A stretch of 64,000 nucleotides of DNA from Halomonas sp. UBA3074 (GCF_002366715.1 NZ_DFBS01000035.1:21803-85802); one strand, 5' to 3'; counted from the stretch's first letter, positions 1 through 8,718 are shown. Notes: generated by a model from the sequence alone, not told the origin. Numbers and translations: made by a program.

Positions 1-55
1 CCATTTTGCGCGCTATGTTTAATCTTTATTATTTATCCATCTAGGCGGAGCCTGC

Positions 56-1105
56 ATGCACGCGATTATTGACGACATCCAGCCAGTTAATTTCCATGCA
101 GGTGAGCAGGCGCGTCGCTACTTGGATACATTGACCAAGCCGCCAGGCAGCTTGGGCGCGCTCGAAACGTTAGCCATTCAGCTAAGCGCTATCACTGGCG
201 AGCTCAAGCCCAGCGTTATGCCTCCCGCCGTGATTGTGTTTGCCGCTGACCACGGGGTGGCTGCTGAGGGCGTGTCCGCTTTCCCGCAAACGGTAACGGC
301 GCAAATGGCCGCCAACTTTGCCCAGGGTGGCGCTGCCGTCAATGTATTTGCCCGGCAGGTGGGCGCGCGACTTGAAATCGTGGATGTCGGCATTATCGGG
401 GATGAAAGGATTCCAGGCGTGATGAATGCCAAGGTACGCCGAGGCACCGGCAATATGCTGGAAGCGGACGCGATGCAGCCTGAGCAGGTGCTAGCGGCCA
501 TTGATGCAGGGGTGCTGGCGGTTGAGCGGGCCATACAGGCGGGGGCAAAGTGCCTGATGGTGGGGGAGATGGGCATTGCCAATACCACCGCCAGCAGCGC
601 CATGTTAGCCGTATTAACCGGCGAGCCAGTGGCGAGTTTGGCAGGCGCTGGAACGGGCATTGATCAGCAGCAGCTCAGCCATAAAGTGACGGTGATCGAA
701 CGTGCTATCGCGGCGCGCAATGCCGATTCCGAGGATCCTTTGGCGGTATTGGCCAAGCTGGGTGGGTTGGAAATTGCCGCCATGACCGGTGCGTATCTAG
801 CCACCGCCAAGCAATGCTTGCCAGCCATTGTCGATGGCTTTATCGCCACCGTGGCCGCCTTGATTGCCTGCAGGCTTTGCCCCGCCGTCCGCGGCTATTT
901 GATTTTTGGGCACCGCTCTCAAGAGCCCGGGCACGAAGTGGCCCTGCGGGCGCTAGAAGCGAAGCCGCTGCTGGATCTGGGCATGCGGCTAGGCGAGGGT
1001 AGCGGCGCCGTGCTGGCCTATCCCTTGCTTCAGGCGGCCGCAGCGATGATGGCAGAAATGGCCACTTTTGATTCCGCCGGTATTAGCGATAAGGCAACGT
1101 CATGA
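56..1105 (+). CDS. cobT: Nicotinate-nucleotide--dimethylbenzimidazole phosphoribosyltransferase
   Basis: Makes alpha-ribazole 5'-phosphate from nicotinate mononucleotide and 5,6-dimethylbenzimidazole, the lower-ligand step of cobalamin assembly in the cytoplasm. The 349-residue length matches the family. The N-terminal KPPGSLGALE segment and the C-terminal RLGEGSGA segment (catalytic Glu about residue 314) are visible. The start is the ATG at 56 behind a GGCGGAG ribosome site. It is the first gene of the operon and its stop overlaps the next start (ATGA). The 55 bases before it are too short to show a riboswitch; the operon promoter may lie outside the window. Confidence 0.95.
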   Translation: MHAIIDDIQPVNFHAGEQARRYLDTLTKPPGSLGALETLAIQLSAITGELKPSVMPPAVIVFAADHGVAAEGVSAFPQTVTAQMAANFAQGGAAVNVFARQVGARLEIVDVGIIGDERIPGVMNAKVRRGTGNMLEADAMQPEQVLAAIDAGVLAVERAIQAGAKCLMVGEMGIANTTASSAMLAVLTGEPVASLAGAGTGIDQQQLSHKVTVIERAIAARNADSEDPLAVLAKLGGLEIAAMTGAYLATAKQCLPAIVDGFIATVAALIACRLCPAVRGYLIFGHRSQEPGHEVALRALEAKPLLDLGMRLGEGSGAVLAYPLLQAAAAMMAEMATFDSAGISDKATS

Positions 1106-2106
1106 TCGTCGGTGCCACGTTCAGTGGGATGACGCTGATCGTGCTGGCGATCGGGCTCGACGTCATCGTTGGCGACCCGCGCTCATTGCCGCATCCGGTG
1201 GTGCTGATAGGTCGTTTTATCGCCAGCTTTGAACGGCTGTGGAATCGCGGTACGGCCAAGCAGCGGCGCATCAGCGGCCTGCTGTTGACGCTGATCGTGG
1301 TAGGCGGGGTGGGGAGTGTTAGTTGGCTGCTGCTCGCAGTGTTAACACAGCTGCATCCTGGCCTGGCGCTGATCGCTGAACTCTGGCTGCTCTCCACCAC
1401 GCTCGCGATTAAAGGCTTGGGTGATGCGGCCCGCGCGGTGGTAATGCCACTTACGCAAGGCGATTTGCCTGCGGCGCGAAAAGCGCTAGGCATGATTGTA
1501 GGACGCGACACCCAGCACTTGGACGAGGCGGAGATCACCCGGGGCACGGTCGAAACCGTGGCGGAGAACACCGTTGACGGCATTACCGCGCCGCTGTTTT
1601 TTGCGCTAATCGGTGGGGCGCCACTGGCGCTGGCGTACAAGGCGGTGAATACGCTGGATTCGATGGTAGGCTACCAAAACCAGCGCTACGGCGATTTTGG
1701 TTTTGCCTCCGCCAAGCTCGATGACGTGGCCAATTGCCTACCGGCTCGCTTAACCACGTTTTGCCTATGGCTTGCTGGGCTGCTACTGAGCTTGTTCAGC
1801 AGTTTATCGTTACGCTGGCAAGGCGCGTTAAGCGGCACCTGCCGGGATGCACCGCGCCACCCCAGCCCAAATGCCGGTTGGCCGGAAGCCATGGTGGCCA
1901 GGCTGCTCGGGGTTCAGTTGGGCGGCACTAACTACTACCAAGGCGTGGCCTCCCGCCGTGCCACTCTGGGTGAGCCGCTTGAACCGCTGCGCGTTGTCCA
2001 TATCAGCACCACCCTTCAATTGATGCACGGTGCATGGCTACTGTTTATGGGGCTGTCCGTGCTCGTGATAGCCGGCGTGATGTTTATTCTGGGAGGAGCG
2101 CTATGA
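1102..2106 (+). CDS. cbiB: Adenosylcobinamide-phosphate synthase CbiB/CobD
   Basis: Integral membrane enzyme that attaches aminopropanol (phosphate) to adenosylcobyric acid. The 334-residue protein has several hydrophobic segments (about 5-25, 65-100, 155-175, 215-235, 305-330) and the family signature NTLDSMVGYQNQRYGDFG followed by the KLDDVAN and PARLT blocks around residues 180-215. It overlaps cobT by four bases and the following aminotransferase gene by four bases, so translation is probably coupled. The symbol varies: cbiB in the anaerobic nomenclature, cobD in the aerobic one. Confidence 0.94.
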   Translation: MIVGATFSGMTLIVLAIGLDVIVGDPRSLPHPVVLIGRFIASFERLWNRGTAKQRRISGLLLTLIVVGGVGSVSWLLLAVLTQLHPGLALIAELWLLSTTLAIKGLGDAARAVVMPLTQGDLPAARKALGMIVGRDTQHLDEAEITRGTVETVAENTVDGITAPLFFALIGGAPLALAYKAVNTLDSMVGYQNQRYGDFGFASAKLDDVANCLPARLTTFCLWLAGLLLSLFSSLSLRWQGALSGTCRDAPRHPSPNAGWPEAMVARLLGVQLGGTNYYQGVASRRATLGEPLEPLRVVHISTTLQLMHGAWLLFMGLSVLVIAGVMFILGGAL

Positions 2107-3299
2107 GTTTATCTGAATGGCCCAGCGCTTCAGGGCTGAACTCGCCATTGACCACTCCACAATGGCCAACGCATGGCGGCCAAGCCGAAACGTTACTGGC
2201 ACACTTCGGTTTACCCGCCGATCACCCGCTGGAAGATGTTAGCGCCAACCTCAACCCGTTGGGGCCGCCTACCTGGGTGCGCGACTGGCTAACCAAACGG
2301 CTAGCGGGCCTTGAACGCTACCCAGCGCCGGATTACGGCAAAGCGCGATGCGCGATTGCTGCCCATCATCAACTCCAACCCGACCAAGTGTTATTGACGA
2401 ATGGCGGCGCAGAAGCGATTTATCTTGCCGCGGCGCTGCATGCGGGAGAGCGCGCCGCCATTGTGACCCCAAGCTTTGGCGAGTATGCCCGCGCCTGTCG
2501 TGCCCACCGGCTCACGGTGACCGAAATCGCCCTGCCAGCGCCGCACTTTACGCTGGCGATGGATCCACTCTTGGCGGCGCTTGATAGCGTCGATGTGCTG
2601 TTTCTATGCCGCCCAAATAATCCCACCGCCACGCTGATGGATAGCACGGCGATGGAAGCCTTACTGGCGCACACCGCCGCCATTGGCTGTCGCGTCGTGG
2701 TCGATGAAGCGTTTATCGGCTTGAGCGGCGGGGCGCGGCCTCAGGCGTCACTGGCACCGCTGCTGGCGCGCTTTCCACATTTGATGTTGCTGCACTCCAT
2801 GACCAAGTTTTATACCCTGCCGGGCCTACGCCTGGGTTATCTGCTGGCCAATAGGGTGACCGTCGAGGCGGCGGCAAGCCACCAACCGGCCTGGAGTGTT
2901 AATCATTTGGCGGCTGAACTGGTGGCGCCGCTGTTGGCTGACGAGGCATTTGCCGACCGCACCCAGCAATGGCTAAACAGCGAGCGGCCGCGTATGGCCC
3001 AGGCGCTTGCGCAACTGGAATTGGAAGTGGTGCCCAGCCACGCGTGTTTTTTTCTCATCCGGCCTCGTATTTCACAGGGTAGTATTTCACAGCGTAGTAA
3101 TTCACAAAGTAGTAATTCACAGAGAATAAGCACGGACGCGCTGTTCGAGCGGCTGTTGCGCCAAGGCGTGTTGGTGCGCCATACGCATAACTTTGCCGGG
3201 CTTGATGGCGAATGGCTACGCGTGGCGCTACGCGATGCACCCGCTAATCAGCGATTAATTCACGAGCTTGAGAAGGCGCTGCATGATTGTCTTCGTTAG
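2103..3299 (+). CDS. cobD: Threonine-phosphate decarboxylase, PLP aminotransferase fold (CobD/CobC)
   Basis: Converts L-threonine O-3-phosphate to (R)-1-amino-2-propanol phosphate, the substrate of CbiB. It is a fold-type I PLP enzyme: an NLNPLGPP motif near residue 40, NGGAEAIYLA for cofactor phosphate binding, and SMTKFYTLPGLRLGY with the PLP lysine near residue 238. The start chosen is the ATG at 2103, behind GGAGGAG and overlapping the cbiB stop; an upstream in-frame start at 2034 would lie inside cbiB. An odd insertion of four 15-base repeats codes for a Ser/Gln/Asn-rich stretch at about residues 322-341, between two conserved segments of the small domain. Confidence 0.92.
   Translation: MSLSEWPSASGLNSPLTTPQWPTHGGQAETLLAHFGLPADHPLEDVSANLNPLGPPTWVRDWLTKRLAGLERYPAPDYGKARCAIAAHHQLQPDQVLLTNGGAEAIYLAAALHAGERAAIVTPSFGEYARACRAHRLTVTEIALPAPHFTLAMDPLLAALDSVDVLFLCRPNNPTATLMDSTAMEALLAHTAAIGCRVVVDEAFIGLSGGARPQASLAPLLARFPHLMLLHSMTKFYTLPGLRLGYLLANRVTVEAAASHQPAWSVNHLAAELVAPLLADEAFADRTQQWLNSERPRMAQALAQLELEVVPSHACFFLIRPRISQGSISQRSNSQSSNSQRISTDALFERLLRQGVLVRHTHNFAGLDGEWLRVALRDAPANQRLIHELEKALHDCLR
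3066..3125 (+). repeat. Four tandem 15-base repeats inside cobD
   Basis: Four consecutive 15-base units (3066-3080, 3081-3095, 3096-3110, 3111-3125) share the pattern nGTAnTTCACAnnGn. Each unit is five codons, so changes in copy number keep the reading frame. They encode variants of (I/N)-S-Q-x-S. This is an intragenic minisatellite in an otherwise normal enzyme. Confidence 0.9.
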
Positions 3300-3846
3300 C
3301 GGCGGGGCGCGCTCGGGTAAAAGCGAGATCGCCGAGCAGCAGGTGGCCAAGGCCGCGGGCAGTTCGCCCTGTTACTACCTAGCCACCGCAGAGGTCTACG
3401 ACGCTGAAATGGCGGCACGAGTGGCCCGTCATCAGCAGTCGAGGAAAACATTCCAGCAAATGCAGCAGAGCGTTCAATGGAAAACGCTGGAGGAGCCACT
3501 GGCTATTGATCAAGCGCTGGCGCAGGTGCCCAATGGCAGCGCCGTGCTCCTCGACTGCCTGACACTGTGGGCTAGCCAAGTGTTGTATGCCAGTGAGCTT
3601 AGCGAGCAAGCGAGGCTGTTACTGCTGGCTCGCGCACTTGCCGATGCCCGTGCACGCAGCCTCCATATGGTGATTGTTTCCAACGATATTAATGAAGCGC
3701 TGCCGCCCACCGATGCTGAAACCTGGCGCTATCTTGCGTTTCTGCAGCGTGCCCACTGCTGGCTAGCGAAAGAGGCGGACTCGGTCATCGAAGTGGTGGC
3801 TGGCGGCGCAATCGAATGGAAGCCAGATAAGGAGCCGAAGGTTTGA
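3283..3846 (+). CDS. cobU: Adenosylcobinamide kinase / guanylyltransferase CobU
   Basis: Phosphorylates adenosylcobinamide and transfers GMP to give adenosylcobinamide-GDP. The start is the ATG at 3283, after GAGAAGG and overlapping the preceding stop; 187 residues, normal for CobU. The P-loop GGARSGKS lies at about residues 7-14. The RHQQSRKTF block holds the His/Arg region linked with guanylylation, and LLDCLTLW follows. Oddly, the usual C-terminal block (NEVGxGIVP) reads NDINEALPP here and the residues after it are also diverged, while a second CobU-like gene at 5149 keeps that block. It forms an operon with cobS (four-base overlap). Confidence 0.9.
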   Translation: MIVFVSGGARSGKSEIAEQQVAKAAGSSPCYYLATAEVYDAEMAARVARHQQSRKTFQQMQQSVQWKTLEEPLAIDQALAQVPNGSAVLLDCLTLWASQVLYASELSEQARLLLLARALADARARSLHMVIVSNDINEALPPTDAETWRYLAFLQRAHCWLAKEADSVIEVVAGGAIEWKPDKEPKV

Positions 3847-4613
3847 AAAATGCCCTATGGGGAGCCATGCTGGCGCTGCAGTTTCTAACTCGCCTGCCTA
3901 TTCCCATCGCCGCCCCCTGGACGCCGGAGACCCGGCGCTGGGCCGTGCGCGCCTATCCACTGGTAGGGGCGATGATTGGCGGTTTGTTGGCACTCTTCGC
4001 GCTCTTCATGCAAAGCGCGCCGGCCCCAATCACCGCATTAGCGTGCTTGAGTGTGTGGGTGGTGCTGTCGGGTGGGCTGCATTTGGATGGCGTGATGGAT
4101 ATTGCCGACGCGCTGGGCAGCAATCAGCCATTGGCGCGCCGCTGGGAAATCATGAAAGACCCGCAAATCGGTAGCTTCGGTATGTTGGCGCTGGTGTTTC
4201 TGCTTGCCTGGAAGGGCGTGCTGCTGTGGGCATTGCTGGCTTATCACGCGCCCTGGTGGTGGCTGTTAGTCGTCCCCGCGCTAGGGCGCTGGGCAGGCGT
4301 GGCGTTGCTGGTGCTGACCCCCTGCGCCCACCCAAAAGGGTTAGCCTGGAGCTGGCAGCAATCGCTTAGCGGCCAGGACGTGGCGTTGGCGCTGCTGCCG
4401 CTAGCGTTAATAGCGCTGTGGGTGCCCAGCGTGGTGGTGATGGTGCTCATCGTCACGGTTTTTGTGGTAATGATGCGCTGGTGCATGGTGAAACTGTTTA
4501 GCGGCATTAACGGCGATATGGTAGGCGCCACCATTGAAGGAGGAGAGCTTTGGCTACTGATCTTACTGTGGAGCTGGTGGCAGTTCGCCACGGTATCACC
4601 GCTTGGAATTTAG
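3843..4613 (+). CDS. cobS: Adenosylcobinamide-GDP ribazoletransferase (cobalamin synthase)
   Basis: Polytopic membrane enzyme joining adenosylcobinamide-GDP with alpha-ribazole (phosphate), the final nucleotide-loop step. 256 residues. The start is TTG at 3843, overlapping the cobU stop, after an AAGG ribosome site. Motifs visible are FLTRLPIP at about residue 14, the acidic GGLHLDGVMDIADALG segment at about 77-92 (Mg-binding aspartates) and MKDPQIGSFG. Several transmembrane helices occupy the C-terminal half. The last 64 bases overlap the next gene in another frame. Confidence 0.93.
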   Translation: MKNALWGAMLALQFLTRLPIPIAAPWTPETRRWAVRAYPLVGAMIGGLLALFALFMQSAPAPITALACLSVWVVLSGGLHLDGVMDIADALGSNQPLARRWEIMKDPQIGSFGMLALVFLLAWKGVLLWALLAYHAPWWWLLVVPALGRWAGVALLVLTPCAHPKGLAWSWQQSLSGQDVALALLPLALIALWVPSVVVMVLIVTVFVVMMRWCMVKLFSGINGDMVGATIEGGELWLLILLWSWWQFATVSPLGI

Positions 4614-5203
4614 AGCGCCGTTATCAAGGCCAGCGTGATATTCCACTGCTGTTTCCCGAGGCGGAAGCGGGGCTGCTGGCGCTTCGGGAAGCCTTGGTTG
4701 ATGAACATTTCGATGCCATCTACGCCAGTGACCTTGATCGCTGCCAGCAGACGCTGAAATGGGCGGAAGCGGCGAGGGAAGGAACGCCGCTAGCCCTTGA
4801 GCCCCGCTTGCGCGAACTCGATTTTGGCGAGTATGAAGGCAAGGTATATGACGAACTCAAAGATTTACCCCATTACCGCGCCTGGATCGATAGCGTGGGC
4901 GAACTGCAAATTCCCGGCGGCGAATCGGCGGCCCAACTGCGCGAGCGTTTGGATGCCTGGCTGCATGATCTAGCGTCCAATGCCCGGGCTGATGGCCATA
5001 AAAAGATTTTGGCCGTCACCCATGGCGGCGTGATCCGCGAGCTGCGCCGACGTTTTGAAACGATCCACTTCTGGGACGGCACGGTGCTTCAAGCCCAGGG
5101 CAGGCGCTGGCAGCTTATTTATCAGACAGACGAGCAGGGAAAAGGGGAATGGCAATGCAGCTCTTCATCGGCGGTGCCTGCGCTGGCAAACGCAACGCCG
5201 TAA
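4550..5203 (+). CDS. cobC: Alpha-ribazole phosphatase, histidine phosphatase family
   Basis: Removes the phosphate from alpha-ribazole 5'-phosphate or adenosylcobalamin 5'-phosphate. 217 residues. The catalytic RHG is at about 13-15 (VAVRHGITAWN), followed by RYQGQRDIPL, and the second histidine is in VTHGGVIRE near residue 162. The start is TTG at 4550 behind AGGAG, inside the cobS 3' end. It overlaps the next gene by 55 bases. The substrate assignment rests mainly on its place in the cobalamin operon; the fold itself is certain. Confidence 0.87.
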   Translation: MATDLTVELVAVRHGITAWNLERRYQGQRDIPLLFPEAEAGLLALREALVDEHFDAIYASDLDRCQQTLKWAEAAREGTPLALEPRLRELDFGEYEGKVYDELKDLPHYRAWIDSVGELQIPGGESAAQLRERLDAWLHDLASNARADGHKKILAVTHGGVIRELRRRFETIHFWDGTVLQAQGRRWQLIYQTDEQGKGEWQCSSSSAVPALANATP

Positions 5204-5580
5204 CGTCACGCTTTCCCTCGGCAAACTGGCACCGGCTTGAGGCGGGGCGACCCCTCATCGATAGTCAGCAGGCGCTAGCCGCTAATACGCCGCTGGTGAT
5301 TACCGGTGTGCTTGAGTGGCTTGACGCTGCCCGTGAGCGTGACGATAACGATGCTCTGCGCCAGCAGTGGCAGGGCGATATGGCTGCGCTCTGCCAGCGC
5401 GCCGATGAGCTAAACGCGGCATTGATCATGATTGCCACTGAAGTCGGCCGTGGCATTGTGCCCATGCAGCCAGAACTGCGTCGCCTGCGCGATCTCAACG
5501 GCTGGTTCACCCAAGACGCCACCGCCCAGGCCAGCCGTGTGTGGTATGTGCGCCATGGGCTGGTGATGGCGCTCCAGTAG
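5149..5580 (+). CDS. Short CobU-like protein with degenerate P-loop
   Basis: 143 residues, last gene of the cobT operon, overlapping cobC. The N-terminus LFIGGACAGKR looks like a CobU P-loop with the Ser/Thr replaced by Arg. The C-terminal half (ATEVGRGIVPMQPELRRLRD, then NGWFTQD and a final VRHG) matches the conserved C-terminal block of CobU. The central RH..R block with the guanylylation histidine is not apparent. It is likely a diverged CobU paralogue; catalytic activity is uncertain. The start could be 5149 or the ATG at 5155; both lie after AAAGGGG. Confidence 0.75.
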   Translation: MAMQLFIGGACAGKRNAVTSRFPSANWHRLEAGRPLIDSQQALAANTPLVITGVLEWLDAARERDDNDALRQQWQGDMAALCQRADELNAALIMIATEVGRGIVPMQPELRRLRDLNGWFTQDATAQASRVWYVRHGLVMALQ

Positions 5581-5592
5581 CCCCTGTTTCAA

Positions 5593-5621
5593 TTGACCTC
5601 CCTTTGGCAAGTTGCTAGTTT
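5593..5621 (+). promoter_or_regulatory. Candidate sigma-70 promoter of the btu operon
   Basis: TTGACC (5593-5598) and TAGTTT (5616-5621) are separated by 17 bases and sit just before the riboswitch. The -35 box is good; the -10 box matches only in part. Confidence 0.45.
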
Positions 5622-5629
5622 ACGCCCAC

Positions 5630-5840
5630 TCTCAGGTGCTGGCGGCTGAAAAGCCGCTAGTGAAACGGGAAGTTGGTGAACGCCTCGTGTGATTCCAACG
5701 CTGCCCCCGCAACGGTGATCGAGATAAGAACGGCTAAAACGCCACTGTGCTTACGCACGGGAAGGTGGTCGTTCGGAAAAGCGTCGCTCTGCTCTTGCTA
5801 GAGACGCTTTTCGCTCGTCAGCCCGGAGACCGGCCCGAGA
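5630..5840 (+). promoter_or_regulatory. Cobalamin riboswitch upstream of btuB
   Basis: The leader contains the conserved elements of the adenosylcobalamin riboswitch in order: GGTGCTGG and GGGAAGTTGGTGAA (5636-5680), CTGCCCCCGCAACGGT (5701-5716), CACGGGAAGG (5756-5765), and the B12 box AGCCCGGAGACCGGCC (5820-5835). Downstream, GAGAG at 5836-5840 can pair with CTCTC at 5885-5889, a possible expression-platform stem. Known riboswitches of this class repress uptake genes when cobalamin is plentiful; here it precedes btuBFCD. Confidence 0.93.
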
Positions 5841-5996
5841 GTAACGGTTCAGCCGAACCGATACATGCCGAGACGCGGTGGGCGCTCTCAGGGCAGTGAA
5901 CCATAGCGCAATGCTACGGTGACGCCCTTGTTGTGCCCCGCGCTCGGTCAAAAAAACTGCGTTGTGCGGGTGAGCACGACGAGCAAGGGATCTCAC

Positions 5997-7814
5997 ATGA
6001 ACCACCGTTTCCACACCACCGCCAAACGGGCGGCGTTTGTCATGGCCGCGCTACCGCTGCCCGTGCATGCTCAGTCCAACGAGCAGAACCCTGTCGCCAC
6101 TTCCGCTGATGCCGACCTTAACCCTGTGGTGGTGACCGCGGCACTTGCCCCGCGTACCGCTAATGAAAGCCTCTCTTCAGTCACCGTGTTGGATGAAGCT
6201 ACTTTTCGCCGCCAAGACCCGGTAAGCATTACCGATCTTTTCCGTGGGCAGCCCGGCGTGGATGTCTCTTCGAATGGCAGCTTTGGTAAAAACAGCAGCG
6301 TTTATATCCGCGGCACGGGCAGTAGCCAAAATGTGCTGTTAATCGACGGGATTCGCTTACGTTCTGCCACCAGCGGCGGCGCTGCCTGGTCGTATCTCGA
6401 TCCGCGAATGTTTGACCGCGCTGAAATCGTGCGTGGCCCCCGCGGCAGCCTTTACGGCGCCGATGCGATTGGGGGTGTCATCCAACTCTTTACGCCTGAT
6501 CGTGAAGAAGAGGGCCCGCAACCCCGTATTTCAGTCGGCGGTGGTTCATTTAACACCCAGCGCCTAAGCGCCGGTATCAGCGGCCAAGAAGGCGGCACCC
6601 GCTACAGTTTCGCCGGTAGCCATTTTGCTACCGACGGCCAGCCCATTCGCCGCGACGGTGATGACAAGGGTTACGATAATACGTCTGCCCTGGCGCGGGT
6701 TTCTCACACCTTCGATTCCGGTGCCGAAATGGGGGTGCTGGCGCTACGTGCCCGCGGTAACAACGAATACGACGGTGGCGAAAACGACTTTGTTCAGCAA
6801 GTGGCCGGGGTATATGGCGAACTGCCGCTCACCGACTATTGGCGTAGCCGCATCACGTTAAGCGAGTCACGCGATGAGAGCGATAATTTTGCCGATTCGG
6901 GTGATTCCGTGTTCAACACCAAAGTGCACACCGCGCGCTGGGAAAACACCTTTACATCCGGCGCCCATGAGCTGGTGGCAGGGGCTGAATACAGCCAAGA
7001 CAAGGTCGACAGCAGCATCGATTACGATGAAACCAGTCGCAGCAATGCGGCGGTATTTTCACAGGCGCTGCTGGATTTCTCCCCTGTCATTTTGCAGGCC
7101 AGCCTGAGGTTCGACGACAACGAATCCTATGGGGAAGAAGTAACGGGCAGCCTAGGGTTAGGTTACGAGCTGGACAGCTACCACACACTACGGGCCAACT
7201 ATGGCACCGCTTTCAATGCGCCGACCTACAATCAGCTTTACTACCCAGGCTTCGGTAATCCGGACCTGGAAGCTGAAACGTCCGAAACGTTGGAAATCGG
7301 TGTGCGCGGGCAATACACCCACTGGTTCTGGGATGCGGCGCTCTACCAAACCGATATCGATAACTTGATCACCGGGCAAGGTATCCAGTCCAATGTGCCT
7401 ACGTCACGAATCCGCGGAGCTGAACTTTCCAGCGGCGTGGAAATAGCTGACTGGACCCTGGCCGCTGCACTGACCTATACCGACCCCGAAAACCGGTTGA
7501 CCGGTCATCGCTTGCAAAACCGTGCCACGCAGAGCGTACGTTTCGATATAGACCGTGAGCTTGGCGACTGGTCGTTGGGAGGGTCGTGGATAGCACAAAA
7601 CCACCGCTACCGCGACGCCCAGAATGACGATCGCCTAAGTGGCTACGGTCTTGTTAATCTACGAGCTGGCTGGCAATTTGCCCCGCTATGGAGTGCGCGC
7701 GTGACGGTTGAAAATGCGCTAGATCAAGACTACATCACCACCCGTTCATTTGATGGTGCCGATTATATCAACGCCGGCCGGGCAGGGTTTTTGAGTGTTC
7801 ACTTTGGCCAATAA
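5997..7814 (+). CDS. btuB: TonB-dependent vitamin B12 outer-membrane receptor BtuB
   Basis: Takes up cobalamin across the outer membrane using TonB energy. 605 residues from the ATG at 5997 (AAGGGA ribosome site); an upstream in-frame start at 5919 lies in the riboswitch leader and is unlikely. The signal peptide ends near residue 25 (VHA/QS). The TonB box VVVTAA is at about 44-49. The plug domain (about 55-165) includes SVYIRGTGSSQNVLLIDGIR and RGPRGSLYGADAIGG. A beta-barrel with a typical receptor C-terminus follows. The upstream B12 riboswitch and downstream BtuFCD support B12 as substrate. Confidence 0.94.
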   Translation: MNHRFHTTAKRAAFVMAALPLPVHAQSNEQNPVATSADADLNPVVVTAALAPRTANESLSSVTVLDEATFRRQDPVSITDLFRGQPGVDVSSNGSFGKNSSVYIRGTGSSQNVLLIDGIRLRSATSGGAAWSYLDPRMFDRAEIVRGPRGSLYGADAIGGVIQLFTPDREEEGPQPRISVGGGSFNTQRLSAGISGQEGGTRYSFAGSHFATDGQPIRRDGDDKGYDNTSALARVSHTFDSGAEMGVLALRARGNNEYDGGENDFVQQVAGVYGELPLTDYWRSRITLSESRDESDNFADSGDSVFNTKVHTARWENTFTSGAHELVAGAEYSQDKVDSSIDYDETSRSNAAVFSQALLDFSPVILQASLRFDDNESYGEEVTGSLGLGYELDSYHTLRANYGTAFNAPTYNQLYYPGFGNPDLEAETSETLEIGVRGQYTHWFWDAALYQTDIDNLITGQGIQSNVPTSRIRGAELSSGVEIADWTLAAALTYTDPENRLTGHRLQNRATQSVRFDIDRELGDWSLGGSWIAQNHRYRDAQNDDRLSGYGLVNLRAGWQFAPLWSARVTVENALDQDYITTRSFDGADYINAGRAGFLSVHFGQ

Positions 7815-8718
7815 TCACCATGGCTTTGCGCGCGGGGCCTTGGGCCTTGCGCTGCTCTTCATGGCAACGGTTGCATCGGCAAACGATCAGTCGCGTTGTG
7901 CCGTGGATGACCGTGACCGCGAGGTCTGTCTTCACAATGCGGCCCAGCGCATTGCCACGCTTTCGCCTGGGGCCACCGAGCTGACCTACGCCGCAGGTGC
8001 CGGGGAACAAGTCGTCGCCGTGGTTTCTTACAGCGACTACCCGCCGGAGGCCAAGCAAGTCGCCTCGGTGGGCAGCCATACCCGCATTGATTTGGAAAAG
8101 CTGGTGGGGCTGGCACCCGATTTGGTGATTGGTTGGATGACGGGGAACCCAGCAGAGCAACTTGAAACTCTCGAAGCCTTGGGCATGCCGGTGTTCTATA
8201 TCGAACCCCGTGATATGAACGGCGTGGCCAGTGCCATCGAACGTTTAGCGCGACTGGCGGGCACGGAAGCGGCGGGGCAAGCGGTAGCCGATAATTTTCG
8301 TACGACCATGAACGCCCTGGAAGAGCGCTACCGAGACCGCGAGCCGGTACCCACCTTCTATCAGGTGTGGGATGAGCCGCTGATGAGCGTGAATAGCGAA
8401 CACCTGATCGGTCAGGTGATCGAGATTTGTGGCGGTGACAACGTATTTGGCGATCAGGCGCGCCTAGTGCCGCGCATTGATGATGAAGCCGTGCTGGCCG
8501 CCAATCCCGAAGCGATTGTGGCCGGTGGCATGGGGGAAGAGAACCGCCACTGGCTGACCCACTGGGAGCAATACGCCAACTTGACGGCGGTGGCGCAAGG
8601 CAATCTGTTCTTTGTGCCCCCTTCGTTGATTCAGCGGCCAACCCCCCGGCTGATGGAGGGCACCCGTGTCCTTTGTGAGAAGTTGGATGCCGCCCGCCAA
8701 AAACGCCGGGGCGCTTGA
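7795..8718 (+). CDS. btuF: Periplasmic cobalamin-binding protein BtuF
   Basis: ABC transporter binding protein of the helical-backbone type (BtuF/FhuD fold) that delivers B12 to BtuCD. 307 residues with a signal peptide ending near residue 29 (VASA/ND). The N-terminal RIATLSPGATELTYAAGAG and LVGLAPDLVIGW segments are typical. It overlaps the btuB 3' end by 20 bases. The start is GTG at 7795, or possibly TTG at 7804; no ATG fits. Confidence 0.88.
   Translation: MFTLANNHHGFARGALGLALLFMATVASANDQSRCAVDDRDREVCLHNAAQRIATLSPGATELTYAAGAGEQVVAVVSYSDYPPEAKQVASVGSHTRIDLEKLVGLAPDLVIGWMTGNPAEQLETLEALGMPVFYIEPRDMNGVASAIERLARLAGTEAAGQAVADNFRTTMNALEERYRDREPVPTFYQVWDEPLMSVNSEHLIGQVIEICGGDNVFGDQARLVPRIDDEAVLAANPEAIVAGGMGEENRHWLTHWEQYANLTAVAQGNLFFVPPSLIQRPTPRLMEGTRVLCEKLDAARQKRRGA

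Noticed and set aside
178..660. Minus-strand open frame of 160 codons opposite cobT
   Set aside because: Shadow frame, Ala/Thr/Ser-rich, no domain or ribosome site.
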